This document shows positions 8,815-18,500 of a stretch of DNA of 64,000 nt, in pieces; within the stretch, counting starts at the first letter, position 1; the number at the start of each line of letters is the position of its first letter. Location of the stretch: contig AP022133.1 of the NCBI GenBank assembly GCA_014169315.1, forward strand, positions 3,348,001-3,412,000. Reading direction: 5' to 3'. A program made the position numbers and the translations under genes. The notes beneath the pieces were generated by a model. The model was not told where the DNA came from, made no database searches, and saw nothing but the letters and a program-made list of their open reading frames with translations. This DNA is from Enterobacter cloacae. Its GTDB lineage: Bacteria; Pseudomonadota; Gammaproteobacteria; Enterobacterales; Enterobacteriaceae.

Positions 8815-9933
8815 TTATTTTTCAACCTGCTGAACGCTGATACGCTGCGCTTCATCCAACATCGTCGCTTTGGCGCGAATGCGGGCTTCAAGCTGGTCGA
8901 TCATGTCACTATTATCCAGACGATCTCTGCGAACGCCATCTTCATAGAGACCACTTTTCTTGTTGCCGCCGGTGACGCCCAGCGTTGACACCAGTGCTTC
9001 ACCCGGGCCGTTCACCACACAACCAATAATGGAGACGTCCATTGGGGTGATGATGTCTTCCAGGCGTTGCTCCAGAGCATTCACGGTACCGATCACGTCA
9101 AACTCCTGACGCGAACAGGTTGGACAGGCAATGAAGTTGATCCCACGCGCACGGATACGCAGTGATTTCAGAATATCGAAACCAACTTTGATCTCTTCAA
9201 CTGGATCGGCTGCCAGCGAAACACGCAGGGTGTCGCCGATCCCTTCGGAAAGCAGCAAACCAAGACCGATTGCCGATTTAACGGAACCGCTACGCAGGCC
9301 GCCAGCTTCGGTGATCCCAAGATGCAGAGGCTGATCGATCTGCTTTGCCAGCAGACGATAAGACTCTACCGCCAGGAATACATCGGACGCTTTTACGCTA
9401 ACTTTGAACTGATCGAAGTTAAGACGATCCAGGTGATCAACATGGCGCATAGCGGATTCGAGCAGTGCCTGTGGTGTTGGCTCACCGTATTTTTCCTGCA
9501 GATCTTTTTCCAGAGAACCGGCATTCACGCCGATACGAATTGGAATGTTTTTGTCGCGCGCGCAATCCACAACCGTACGGATACGCTCTTCGCTACCGAT
9601 GTTGCCCGGGTTGATGCGCAGGCAATCCACGCCATACTCGGCCACTTTCAGTGCAATGCGGTAGTCAAAGTGGATATCTGCAACCAGCGGGACGTTCACC
9701 TGCTGCTTGATCAGTTTGAACGCCTCAGCGGCATCCATTGTCGGCACAGAGACGCGGACAATATCCGCACCTACACGCTCTAATGCTTTGATTTGGTTGA
9801 CCGTTGCTTCCACATCCGTGGTGCGCGTGTTGGTCATTGACTGAACGGCGATAGGTGCCCCATCGCCGATTGGCACATTCCCAACGTAAATCCGTTTCGA
9901 TTTTCTACGTTGAATCGGAGCCTGGTTATGCAT
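8815..9933 (-). CDS. ispG: 4-hydroxy-3-methylbut-2-enyl diphosphate synthase (flavodoxin)
   Basis: A 372-residue enzyme, equal in length to E. coli IspG (GcpE). It converts methylerythritol cyclodiphosphate to HMBPP in the penultimate MEP isoprenoid step using a 4Fe-4S cluster. The N-terminal TIM barrel holds [12 protein letters not shown] and INPGNIGS; the cluster-binding C-terminal domain shows CPTCSR near residue 270, a third cysteine in [10 protein letters not shown] near 305, and the conserved glutamate that is the fourth ligand. It depends on Fe-S assembly by the isc operon in this window. It lies 26 bp downstream of rodZ. Confidence 0.98.
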   Translation of the reverse strand: MHNQAPIQRRKSKRIYVGNVPIGDGAPIAVQSMTNTRTTDVEATVNQIKALERVGADIVRVSVPTMDAAEAFKLIKQQVNVPLVADIHFDYRIALKVAEYGVDCLRINPGNIGSEERIRTVVDCARDKNIPIRIGVNAGSLEKDLQEKYGEPTPQALLESAMRHVDHLDRLNFDQFKVSVKASDVFLAVESYRLLAKQIDQPLHLGITEAGGLRSGSVKSAIGLGLLLSEGIGDTLRVSLAADPVEEIKVGFDILKSLRIRARGINFIACPTCSRQEFDVIGTVNALEQRLEDIITPMDVSIIGCVVNGPGEALVSTLGVTGGNKKSGLYEDGVRRDRLDNSDMIDQLEARIRAKATMLDEAQRISVQQVEK

Positions 9934-9959
9934 GAAAAATCTCCCGCGTTGCCCGTCTG

Positions 9960-10967
9960 TTACTGTGCTGCTGATTGTTCGGCATTAACGGTAAGACGCG
10001 CAACCTGGTTAGTTCTGATAAAGCGGCTCAGATCGACAGGTTTGCCCTGGTACTGGATCTGTACCGCTGAAGGAGCGCCAATCTTGAGCTTATACGGAGC
10101 CTGACCCGTCAGGTTTAACGTGCCATCTTTACGCTGTAAGCCGCTGAAAAGTTTTTTACCGGTTGCATCAGTCACTTCCAGCCAACAGTCGGCGCTGAAG
10201 TTCATCACCAGCGCGTTTGGATCGGCTGCAGGAGTCATCGTGCCAGCCTGGCCAGTAGGCAGTGACGCTGCGGTGTTATTCGCTGGCGCAGTAGCGGCAG
10301 GAGCCGCATCCACATTAGCCTGAGAAGGGGCAACAACTGCGTTTTGATCCTGAGCCTGAGGTGCTGGCGTGTCCGCCGTTGCCGCTGGCGTCTGCGCAGC
10401 GTCGGTTGCAGGAGCATCCGTTGCCGCCGTTTGCGGTTCGCTGGAGCTTGCCGCGCCGTCAGTGCTGAGCGGTACACTTTGCGCATTACCATTGCCGGCC
10501 TGGTTAAGCTCAGCGGAGGACTGATCGGCCATTGTGGTGATCTCTTCCTGCTGCGCTTTGTGGTTTTGCCACCACCATGCCCCCGTCAGACCGATAACCA
10601 CAAACAGCACCAGCCAGGTAAAGCTCATCAGCCAACCATCACGTTTTTTACGACGTTTCCCCAGAGAGAAGGTCTGCATCGGCGCAACTTTTGCTGCACG
10701 TACAGGTGCCTGCTTCTCCATCATTGGCAGTAATTCGTTTTCGGGGATATGCACCAGTTTTGCGTAAGAGCGGATATAACCACGCAAGAATGTTGAAGCC
10801 AGATCGGCAGGTGCCTTATCTTCTTCAATATCGCGAACCGTGGAAACCTTCAGACACAAGCGTTCTGCAACGGCTTGTTGGCTGAGTCCGAGTTGTTCAC
10901 GGGCGTTGCGAAGACGAACGCCAGTGGAGAGTGCTTCATGTTGGTCGTGAGTGGCTTCAGTATTCAT
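9960..10967 (-). CDS. rodZ: Cytoskeleton protein RodZ
   Basis: A 335-residue bitopic membrane protein. The N-terminal 110 residues form a Cro/CI-type helix-turn-helix ([19 protein letters not shown]) that in RodZ binds MreB rather than DNA. After a basic stretch ([10 protein letters not shown]) a single membrane helix spans about residues 112-133. A long Ala/Pro/Thr/Gln-rich periplasmic linker follows, then a C-terminal beta domain (DUF4115) starting near [14 protein letters not shown]. RodZ couples MreB filaments to the elongasome and rod shape. Its position upstream of ispG is conserved in enterics. Confidence 0.97.
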   Translation of the reverse strand: MNTEATHDQHEALSTGVRLRNAREQLGLSQQAVAERLCLKVSTVRDIEEDKAPADLASTFLRGYIRSYAKLVHIPENELLPMMEKQAPVRAAKVAPMQTFSLGKRRKKRDGWLMSFTWLVLFVVIGLTGAWWWQNHKAQQEEITTMADQSSAELNQAGNGNAQSVPLSTDGAASSSEPQTAATDAPATDAAQTPAATADTPAPQAQDQNAVVAPSQANVDAAPAATAPANNTAASLPTGQAGTMTPAADPNALVMNFSADCWLEVTDATGKKLFSGLQRKDGTLNLTGQAPYKLKIGAPSAVQIQYQGKPVDLSRFIRTNQVARLTVNAEQSAAQ

Positions 10968-11224
10968 TCGCTACAACTACTGGTACGTGAAAAATAAGGG
11001 TCCAGGTGCCGGTGAGTCACAATGCCACCCGCACCGCGAAACTTCTGGTCAGTTAACCTTGAACAGACAGTATAAGACTGTCAGCCCGTAGATGACAGTG
11101 CAGCCCTGCCCACGAAGCTAAACTGTTGTTACGACGTTACATACTGCCCGAAAGTCGTATGAAACGCACCGTAATTATTATTCAGTCATCATTAATATGA
11201 CTGAATATTCAGTAAGCTTATGCG

Positions 11225-11249
11225 TCACGGCGCAGAAAATGCGCCGTGA
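11225..11249 (-). terminator. Hairpin between rlmN and rodZ
   Basis: A perfect 10-bp stem (11225-11234 with 11240-11249, GAAAA on the plus strand as loop) just after the rlmN stop. It lacks a U-tract on either strand, so it is a weak terminator or an mRNA-stabilising hairpin. The rest of the 293-bp gap 10968-11260 is AT-rich leader of rodZ with no gene visible. Confidence 0.55.
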
Positions 11250-11260
11250 GTGCATAATAA

Positions 11261-12427
11261 TCAAACAGATTTGACCGCAATCGTCTCGCCCTGCATGCGT
11301 TTACGCAGAGTACGTTTGGTACGGTCAATCACCTCGCCTGCCAGCTGGCCGCATGCCGCATCAATATCATCGCCACGGGTTTTACGCACGATAGTCGTAA
11401 AACCATACTCCATCAGCACTTTGGAGAAGCGGTCGATACGACTGTTCGAGCTACGGCCATACGGCGCGCCCGGGAACGGGTTCCACGGAATCAGGTTGAT
11501 TTTGCATGGCGTATCTTTCAGCAACTCAGCCAACTGATGCGCATGCTCAGTACCGTCGTTCACGTGATCCAGCATCACATATTCGATAGTCACACGACCC
11601 TGGTTCGCATTGGATTTCTCCAGGTAACGACGCACAGCCGCGAGGAAGGTTTCGATATTGTACTTTTTGTTGATCGGTACAATTTCATCACGGATTTCGT
11701 CGTTCGGTGCATGCAGGGAGATTGCCAGCGCCACGTCAATCATGTCGCCCAGTTTATCCAGCGCAGGCACAACGCCTGAGGTAGACAGCGTCACGCGACG
11801 TTTGGACAGACCAAAACCGAAGTCGTCGAGCATGATTTCCATTGCCGGAACCACGTTAGTCAGGTTCAGCAGCGGCTCTCCCATCCCCATCATCACCACG
11901 TTGGTGATTGGGCGGGTGCCGGTCACTTTTGCTGCACCCACGATTTTCGCGGCGCGCCATACCTGGCCGATGATTTCAGACACGCGCAGGTTACGGTTAA
12001 AACCTTGCTGAGCGGTAGAACAGAATTTGCACTCCAGCGCACAACCCACCTGGGATGACACGCACAGCGTGGCACGGTCTTCTTCCGGAATGTAGACGGT
12101 TTCAACGCGCTGATCGCCAACGGCAATCGCCCATTTGATGGTGCCATCTGAAGAGCGCTGCTCTTCCACCACTTCCGGCGCACGGATTTCCGCCACTTCT
12201 TTGAGCTTATTACGCAGCACTTTGTTGATGTCAGTCATGTCATCAAAGTTGTCGCTGCAATAGTGGTACATCCATTTCATGACCTGATCGGCACGAAACG
12301 GCTTCTCGCCCATCTCTTTAAAGAACTCGCGCATCTGCTGACGGTTCAGATCCAACAGGTTAATTTTTCCATTTTTATTTGGAACCGCAGGAATGACGAC
12401 TTCGGAGGTATTCACTAATTCAGACAT
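11261..12427 (-). CDS. rlmN: Dual-specificity 23S rRNA/tRNA m2A methyltransferase RlmN
   Basis: A 388-residue radical-SAM enzyme that methylates C2 of A2503 in 23S rRNA and A37 of several tRNAs. The cluster motif CxxxCxxC is CALECKFC near residue 125, the SAM-binding GMGEPLLN follows near 178, and the C-terminal cysteine of [12 protein letters not shown] is the mechanistic Cys that forms the protein-RNA intermediate. The N-terminal [31 protein letters not shown] is typical. Length is close to E. coli RlmN (384). The gene lies between ndk and rodZ on the same strand. Confidence 0.98.
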   Translation of the reverse strand: MSELVNTSEVVIPAVPNKNGKINLLDLNRQQMREFFKEMGEKPFRADQVMKWMYHYCSDNFDDMTDINKVLRNKLKEVAEIRAPEVVEEQRSSDGTIKWAIAVGDQRVETVYIPEEDRATLCVSSQVGCALECKFCSTAQQGFNRNLRVSEIIGQVWRAAKIVGAAKVTGTRPITNVVMMGMGEPLLNLTNVVPAMEIMLDDFGFGLSKRRVTLSTSGVVPALDKLGDMIDVALAISLHAPNDEIRDEIVPINKKYNIETFLAAVRRYLEKSNANQGRVTIEYVMLDHVNDGTEHAHQLAELLKDTPCKINLIPWNPFPGAPYGRSSNSRIDRFSKVLMEYGFTTIVRKTRGDDIDAACGQLAGEVIDRTKRTLRKRMQGETIAVKSV

Positions 12428-12480
12428 AATTTTTTCCGGCCTCGTTGTTACACGTTATGGCCCGTGGAGGGTTGAAAAGA

Positions 12481-12516
12481 AACGCCCCGGAAAGCTGTCT
12501 GCTCATCCGGGGCGTT
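12481..12516 (-). terminator. Terminator of ndk
   Basis: A perfect 10-bp GC-rich stem (12481-12490 with 12507-12516) with a 16-nt loop, followed on the minus strand by TTTCTTTTC. It lies between ndk and rlmN. Confidence 0.75.
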
Positions 12517-12596
12517 GCATTGTACAAAGTCTGGCGCAGGGATGCCACGTTTGCACGCGGCATTTACGAAAATAATATGTAAACGAAACCGTTAAA

Positions 12597-13028
12597 TTAA
12601 CGGGTACGTGGACATACTTCGCCTTCACCGAAGAAGAAGGCGATTTCGCGAGCTGCAGACTCAACAGAGTCAGAACCGTGGGTACCGTTCTCGGTGAAGC
12701 TGTCTGCGTAGTCCGCGCGCAGAGTACCTGCCAGCGCGTTATCCGGGTTGGTTGCACCCAGCAGATCGCGGTGACGCTGTACTGCGTTTTCGCCTTCCAG
12801 TACGGATACAACGATCGGGCCTGAGGTCATGAACTCTACCAGGCCGTCAAAGAATGGGCGGCCTTCGTGCTCAGCGTAGAAACCGCGCGCCTGCTCAACG
12901 GTCAGGTGCAGCATTTTGGTGCCAACAATCTTGAACCCTGCTGATTCAAAACGAGCAAAGATGCTGCCAATAACGTTTTTTGCCACCGCGTTTGGTTTGA
13001 TGATGGAAAAAGTACGTTCAATAGCCAT
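12597..13028 (-). CDS. ndk: Nucleoside diphosphate kinase
   Basis: A 143-residue protein identical in length to E. coli Ndk. It transfers the gamma phosphate from ATP to other NDPs through a phosphohistidine intermediate; the active site NGTHGSDS near residue 115-122 is intact, as is the N-terminal [12 protein letters not shown]. The frame starts at 13043 but the ATG at 13028 follows AGAGGTT at suitable spacing and gives the family length. Monocistronic between a terminator and a 157-bp leader. No anomaly. Confidence 0.98.
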   Translation of the reverse strand: MAIERTFSIIKPNAVAKNVIGSIFARFESAGFKIVGTKMLHLTVEQARGFYAEHEGRPFFDGLVEFMTSGPIVVSVLEGENAVQRHRDLLGATNPDNALAGTLRADYADSFTENGTHGSDSVESAAREIAFFFGEGEVCPRTR

Positions 13029-13185
13029 GATAACCTCTGTCAAATGTTCTGTTGTTTTACATACCTGAGTATGGTGTGGCGCGGATTATAATGAGCAATA
13101 GCGCCATTGCCTATGGATTCAGGTAACATTTTTTTAAAATAAGACGAGTTTTAGCAACAGCTCACATCTGAAAGCGCTTTTTACG

Positions 13186-15510
13186 TTACTGCAGCACAAA
13201 ATTCACCGTCGCCACCTGCCCCGCCTCATCCATTACCAGTAACTGATAATCACCCGATTTATCAAGCTGTAGTGTGTAAACCCGCCCTTTCACATCCAGT
13301 GGCTCACCGTTCAAAAACCACCATCGTTCACCGCTATTACCGGTCACCTGCAGCGGGAGTGAAACACGGGACTCGCCAGGCAGACGTTTGATAACCGCGC
13401 CTTCACGCACACCCGTCAACATGAGTGGCGCAGGTGCATCCTGCGACAGTGGCGGGCAGGTTGCAGAAGAGGCGGGAACCCGCACCGCACGACGCTCCGT
13501 TGCTGGAAGCCACGGTTCGAGCGGCAGCGGCCAGACATCCAGAACTTTTTCGGCTGCGTCCGGGCAGTCTGCCGCGACGCGCTTACCCGTCTTATCCAGC
13601 CAGACGGGGAAACGGATCCCACGAATACCTTCCTGCTCAGGCAGCAGAAGCGTGGGAGGTTCGCTGCCCTCCAGCAACCAGGTCGACAGGCGACGCCGAC
13701 AGTTTTCACTGCCTTCCGGCAGCGATTGTCCGCCCGGCCAGCAGATAACACCCCGCCCCACGCTTTCCGGGCGAGGGTCACGCGGCAGACGCGCCTCATC
13801 TAACGTTGATCGCGACTGAAGCAGATTATTCACCTGGTTCAACAGCGGAACAGCACTCGCAAAACCAAACTGCCCGGCCACTGGCGTACCGTCCGGCCTC
13901 CCCGTCCAGATACCAATAACATAGCGGGCATTAAGCCCGACGGCCCAGGCATCACGGTAGCCATAGCTGGTTCCCGTTTTCCATGCCAGCGGTGCAACCT
14001 GTGGCAGTGCATCGTCCGGCAGCGGTTGTGCCTCATTAGCCAGAATACGACGAATGATCCATGCCGAGCCTTGCGACAACAGCGGGCGTTCGATCAGCGG
14101 ATCGCCAGGTTGTAAGCGCAATCTTCCCGCGTTACCGTGTCGGGCAAAGGCGCTGTACGCGGCAGTGATATCCGCCAGCCGTGCGCCTGCGCCCCCCAGG
14201 ATCAACGATAAATTCGGCTGCGCACCAGCAGGCAGGATCAACGGCAGTCCCGCGTTGCTCAGCATCCCCGCAAAACGTTTTGGCCCGTACGCTTCCAGCA
14301 CCTGGACGGCTGGCAGGTTGAGGGAACGAACCAGCGCTTCACTCATGCTGACAGGCCCGTGGAACCCGCTGTCAAAATTTCCCGGGCGATAATCCCCCGT
14401 TTTTCTCGGCACGTCCTGAAGTAACGAAGCAGGGTGGATCAGGCCATCGTCCAGCGCCATACCGTAGATAAACGGTTTCAGCACCGATCCAGGCGATCGG
14501 ATCGCACTAACCATGTCCACATGGCTAAAACGACTGTCATCGTTGATGTCGGCCGAGCCAACCCAACCACGCACTTTCATATTCGTATGATCCACCACGA
14601 TCATTGCCAGCGAACTGCGTGCCGGTAACCGGGATTTCCAGTTCATGGCCAGCTCTTCAAGCTGCCGCTGCAGGGCGGCATCCAGCGTGGTGACAATTTT
14701 TGTATCGCGGCTTTTACTGAGCATCATGCGTGAAAACAGTGGTGCCAGCTGCGGCATCTGCCGTGGTGCCAGCCATACAGACTCTTCACGGGATTCTTTC
14801 ACCTGACTGGCTGACCAGACACCCTGCGTCACCATCCGCTCAAGCACTTTATTGCGTGCCGCTTCGGCACGTTCCGGCCAGCGGTCAGGACGCAAGCGGC
14901 TAGGTGCTTGCGGCAATACCGCGAGAAGTGCGGCTTCAGAATAGCTCAGCTGTGATGGTGGTTTGCCCAGGTACGTCCAGCTCGCGGCACCAATTCCCTG
15001 TAGCGTTCCACCAAACGGGGCCCGGTTGAGATAAAGCGTGAGGATCTCACGCTTGGAGAGGTGCCACTCCAGCTGCATTGCCCGCCAGAGCTGACGGATC
15101 TTGCCGCCAAAGGTGCGCGGATGTGGATCCAGCAGGCGAGCTACCTGCATGGTGAGCGTACTGCCGCCAGACACAACCTTCCCGGAGGTGAGATCCTGCC
15201 AGGCGGCACGCAGCACTGCAAAAGGGTTCACTCCAGGGTGATCCCAGAACCAGCGATCTTCGTACTGGATCAGGGCATCAAGGTAGCGCGGAGATACCTC
15301 TTCAATAGTGACCGGATAGCGCCAGATACCTTCGCTGTCGGCAAAACGCCAGAGTGGCGTTCCCTTCTCATCGACCACCACCCGCGCGGGGTTAACCTCT
15401 TTCAGAGGTAGCGGCCACAGGCGGTCGGCGGCAAAGATAAGCCCCCATACAATGAGAAGCGCTCCCGCCAGCCACAGCCAGCGGGAGCGTATCAGACGTG
15501 CAATCAGCAT
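13186..15510 (-). CDS. pbpC: Penicillin-binding protein 1C (bifunctional peptidoglycan synthase)
   Basis: A 774-residue class A PBP. An N-terminal membrane anchor (about residues 11-30) precedes the GT51 glycosyltransferase with EDRWFWDHPGVNP and SGGSTLTMQVARLL. The transpeptidase domain shows SPGSVLKP (SxxK), SLN and KTGTS. A C-terminal BiPBP_C domain ends the protein. It is transcribed with yfhM: the yfhM stop and this ATG at 15510 are one base apart. A TTG at 15525 in the same frame would overlap yfhM, but the ATG matches the family N-terminus better. PBP1C is thought to repair the wall beside the YfhM macroglobulin. Confidence 0.97.
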   Translation of the reverse strand: MLIARLIRSRWLWLAGALLIVWGLIFAADRLWPLPLKEVNPARVVVDEKGTPLWRFADSEGIWRYPVTIEEVSPRYLDALIQYEDRWFWDHPGVNPFAVLRAAWQDLTSGKVVSGGSTLTMQVARLLDPHPRTFGGKIRQLWRAMQLEWHLSKREILTLYLNRAPFGGTLQGIGAASWTYLGKPPSQLSYSEAALLAVLPQAPSRLRPDRWPERAEAARNKVLERMVTQGVWSASQVKESREESVWLAPRQMPQLAPLFSRMMLSKSRDTKIVTTLDAALQRQLEELAMNWKSRLPARSSLAMIVVDHTNMKVRGWVGSADINDDSRFSHVDMVSAIRSPGSVLKPFIYGMALDDGLIHPASLLQDVPRKTGDYRPGNFDSGFHGPVSMSEALVRSLNLPAVQVLEAYGPKRFAGMLSNAGLPLILPAGAQPNLSLILGGAGARLADITAAYSAFARHGNAGRLRLQPGDPLIERPLLSQGSAWIIRRILANEAQPLPDDALPQVAPLAWKTGTSYGYRDAWAVGLNARYVIGIWTGRPDGTPVAGQFGFASAVPLLNQVNNLLQSRSTLDEARLPRDPRPESVGRGVICWPGGQSLPEGSENCRRRLSTWLLEGSEPPTLLLPEQEGIRGIRFPVWLDKTGKRVAADCPDAAEKVLDVWPLPLEPWLPATERRAVRVPASSATCPPLSQDAPAPLMLTGVREGAVIKRLPGESRVSLPLQVTGNSGERWWFLNGEPLDVKGRVYTLQLDKSGDYQLLVMDEAGQVATVNFVLQ

Positions 15511-15511
15511 A

Positions 15512-18500
15512 TTACGGAACAACAATCAGCGGGCCACTGGCCGCACCCGTTGCCCGCCACTGCGGAACATACATGGACTCCACCATCGGGACAGGTACCT
15601 GGTAGGTTCCCGGCGTCACGGCGCGCGCCAGATAAACCAGCGTGACCGGTTGTCCTTCATTAACCGGCACAGCCGCCACAAAGCGGTCGTCGCGGAATTC
15701 CATATGCTGGATATCTGCCTGCTGCATCTGGCTGAGCAGGTTCTGCACTTCGCTGCCGCTGTCCTGCAGGCTGGCACTGCTGTTCGCCAGATTCTGGTTT
15801 TCCAGTTCCAGCCCCGCCGGGAGCAGATCCACCACCAGTGCATCCGGTACGTTCTGGCTGGCTTTAACGTCAAGCCACACCAGCACCAGTTCGCCGCTCT
15901 TCAGTGAAGAGAGTGATTTTGTGCTGCCATCGGTCGCCAGAATATGACGTTCAACCTGCAGTACATTAGACGCTGGCTGAGGCGCATATTCCGGATAACC
16001 CGTGCTATCAAGGCGTACCCACAGCGGTGCAGTGCCGGTATTGGTTACCTGCAGTGCGCCAAGCTGGTCACCGTTCACGTTTTGTACCTGCGCCTTGTCA
16101 CCGCCAGATGCGGTATCCGACAGAGACGTTTTCGCCTGCCATGCCCCGCTCAGAGTTTGCAGTGAACGTCCGGCCAGGAACAACGCATTACTCTCCTGCG
16201 TTGACAGCCAGCGCTGGCTGAATGCCTCTTCAGATAAGGTATTGAGCAGTGCATTTTGCGCATCCGGCAACAACTTGTACTCTTCCAGAAGAGAGAGCAT
16301 CAGGGCGTTATCACGAAGCGGGCTACCGTAATCCGCCATCCAGTTTTTGCTGTCGTTACGCGGCGTCTTAAGCGCCAGATCCAACGCCTGCTGGCTGCGC
16401 GGTGCATCCCCCATCAATTTGAGTGCCATACCCAGTTGCATCAGGGGCAGACCAGAAGCCGCCTGCCCGTGGCGATCCCAGATCTCACGTAGCGCACCGA
16501 GCGGTGCTTTCTGCTGACGCGCCAGTACCAGCGAGGCATACGCCTGCACCGCAAACTTGCTGGCCTGCGTGTCATCGCTGTAGCGGATGGACATTGTGCC
16601 GGGGTCCTGCAGGTAACGAAGCAGACGGTTATTAGCATTGTTTACCGCATCGGTGGGTACGCTGTAGCCCTGCTCGCCTGCGCGAACCAGGAAGTCAGTA
16701 ACGTAGGCGGTCAGCCAGTATTCTTCCGGGCCGTTTTTATCCCACAGTGCAAAGCCCCCGTCGTCACGCTGCATCTGCAGCAAACGGGAGATACCGATAT
16801 CAATGGCCGCGCGGCGTTTATCGTCCGTATCGCCTTTGATGCCAAGCGCCGCCAACTGTGCTGCGTTGGTATAGAGCGACGGGAACAGACCACTGGTAGT
16901 TTGTTCCAGACAGCCGTACGGATAAGCCTGCAGTTCACGAATGTAGCGCGCCAGATTCAGCGGCGGTTTACCGCTAAGCAACAGCTGGCCCTGCAACGTT
17001 GCAGGAGAGAAACCGTTGATATGCTGCGCTGGTGCGGTCCATGACTCGCCAGGGTTCAGCATCGCTCCGGTATTCACCGTTTGTGCCGGGAATGCCGGAC
17101 GGACACCGATTTTCCAGCTCTTCTGCTGCGGTGCAAACGTCTCACCAGGAAGCTGAAGGCCGGTCACCTGAGCGCTAATCTCACCATCACCATAACCATC
17201 CAGTGCACGAACCGGAATGAACATGGTGCGGCGGACACCTGGAGCGAGCTGAACCGGTTGTGGCTGAGCGCCTTCCAGCGTCAGCTTGCCGGTCGCGGTT
17301 AAGGCGACGTTCAGCGTTTGCGGCTGGTCAGTCAGGTTAGTGATATCCAGCGTCAGTCTGGAGGTATCTCCGCTGGCGAGGAAGCGTGGCGTGTTGAGTT
17401 CGGTAATGACCGGCGCGGCCACAATCACCTTGCTTTCGCTGCTGCCGAAATCCTCTTCCGTCCAGGCCTGCGCCATCAGACGCAGCTCGCCGTTGAAATC
17501 ACCAATCGGCAGCGTAATGGTGCCTTCGCCGTTGGCATCCAGCTCTACCGGTTGTGTCTGCTGCGCAATAATGGTGACATGGTTCACTGGCGGCTTACCG
17601 CCGCGCTTCAGTTCATCACCGTCACCACCAAAGCGCAGTGCAGCCATACGGCCCTGACCTTCGATCACCTGGCCGTAGATATCGTAGATATCCGCGCCAT
17701 AACGCTTCTGACCAAAGAAGGCTTGCCACGGATCCGGCGTGACGTAGTCGGTAATATTCAGTACGCCGCTATCGACCGCCGAAACCAGTACGTTCACTTT
17801 CTGCGGTACTGCGCCCTCTTTCACGCTGGCCTTCACCTTCACGGACAGCGTCTGGTCAGGACGCATCTTCTGCGGATTATCCAGGGCGATATTCAGTCGA
17901 CGATTTTCGTCACCCATCGGCAGATGCAACAACCCGACCGCGCGTTTCGGCGTGGCCGATTTGGATTTATCACCCGGGCGAACCACCAGCGTGCTGAGGT
18001 AAAGATCGTGACGTTTCCAGGTTTTATCCACCGGAATGGAGAGATCCAGCCCATTTGCCGGTACATCGATCTCTTTCCACCACAGCGGCCCTTCGCTGGA
18101 TTCGATCATCACATAGCCTTTGCCCGCAGCCGGTGCCGCAATATGCAGCTGAATGGTATCGCCGGGCTGGTAAGCAGGCTTATCGATTTTTAGCGTTACG
18201 CGGTCAGGGCGAGCAGCACCGGTACCGTCGCTGTTATCCTGCCAGCTGTAACCTGCCCAGAAGCGCACGCTGCTGACCATCTCATCGGGTGCTTTGACCT
18301 CCAGACGGTAGGAGCCCCACTCCACCGGGAAGGTGACTTTGCCTGTCTCATCGGCCTTGAGCGTCAGTTCCTGTTCACCTTCCACAAGATCTTTTTGATC
18401 AAACTGAGACTGCCAGCCATCGCTCTCTGACCAGTTCCAGTAGTAGTCACGACGCTCGCGGATCAGACGAACCTGAAGCCCGGAAACAGCCTTTTTCGCG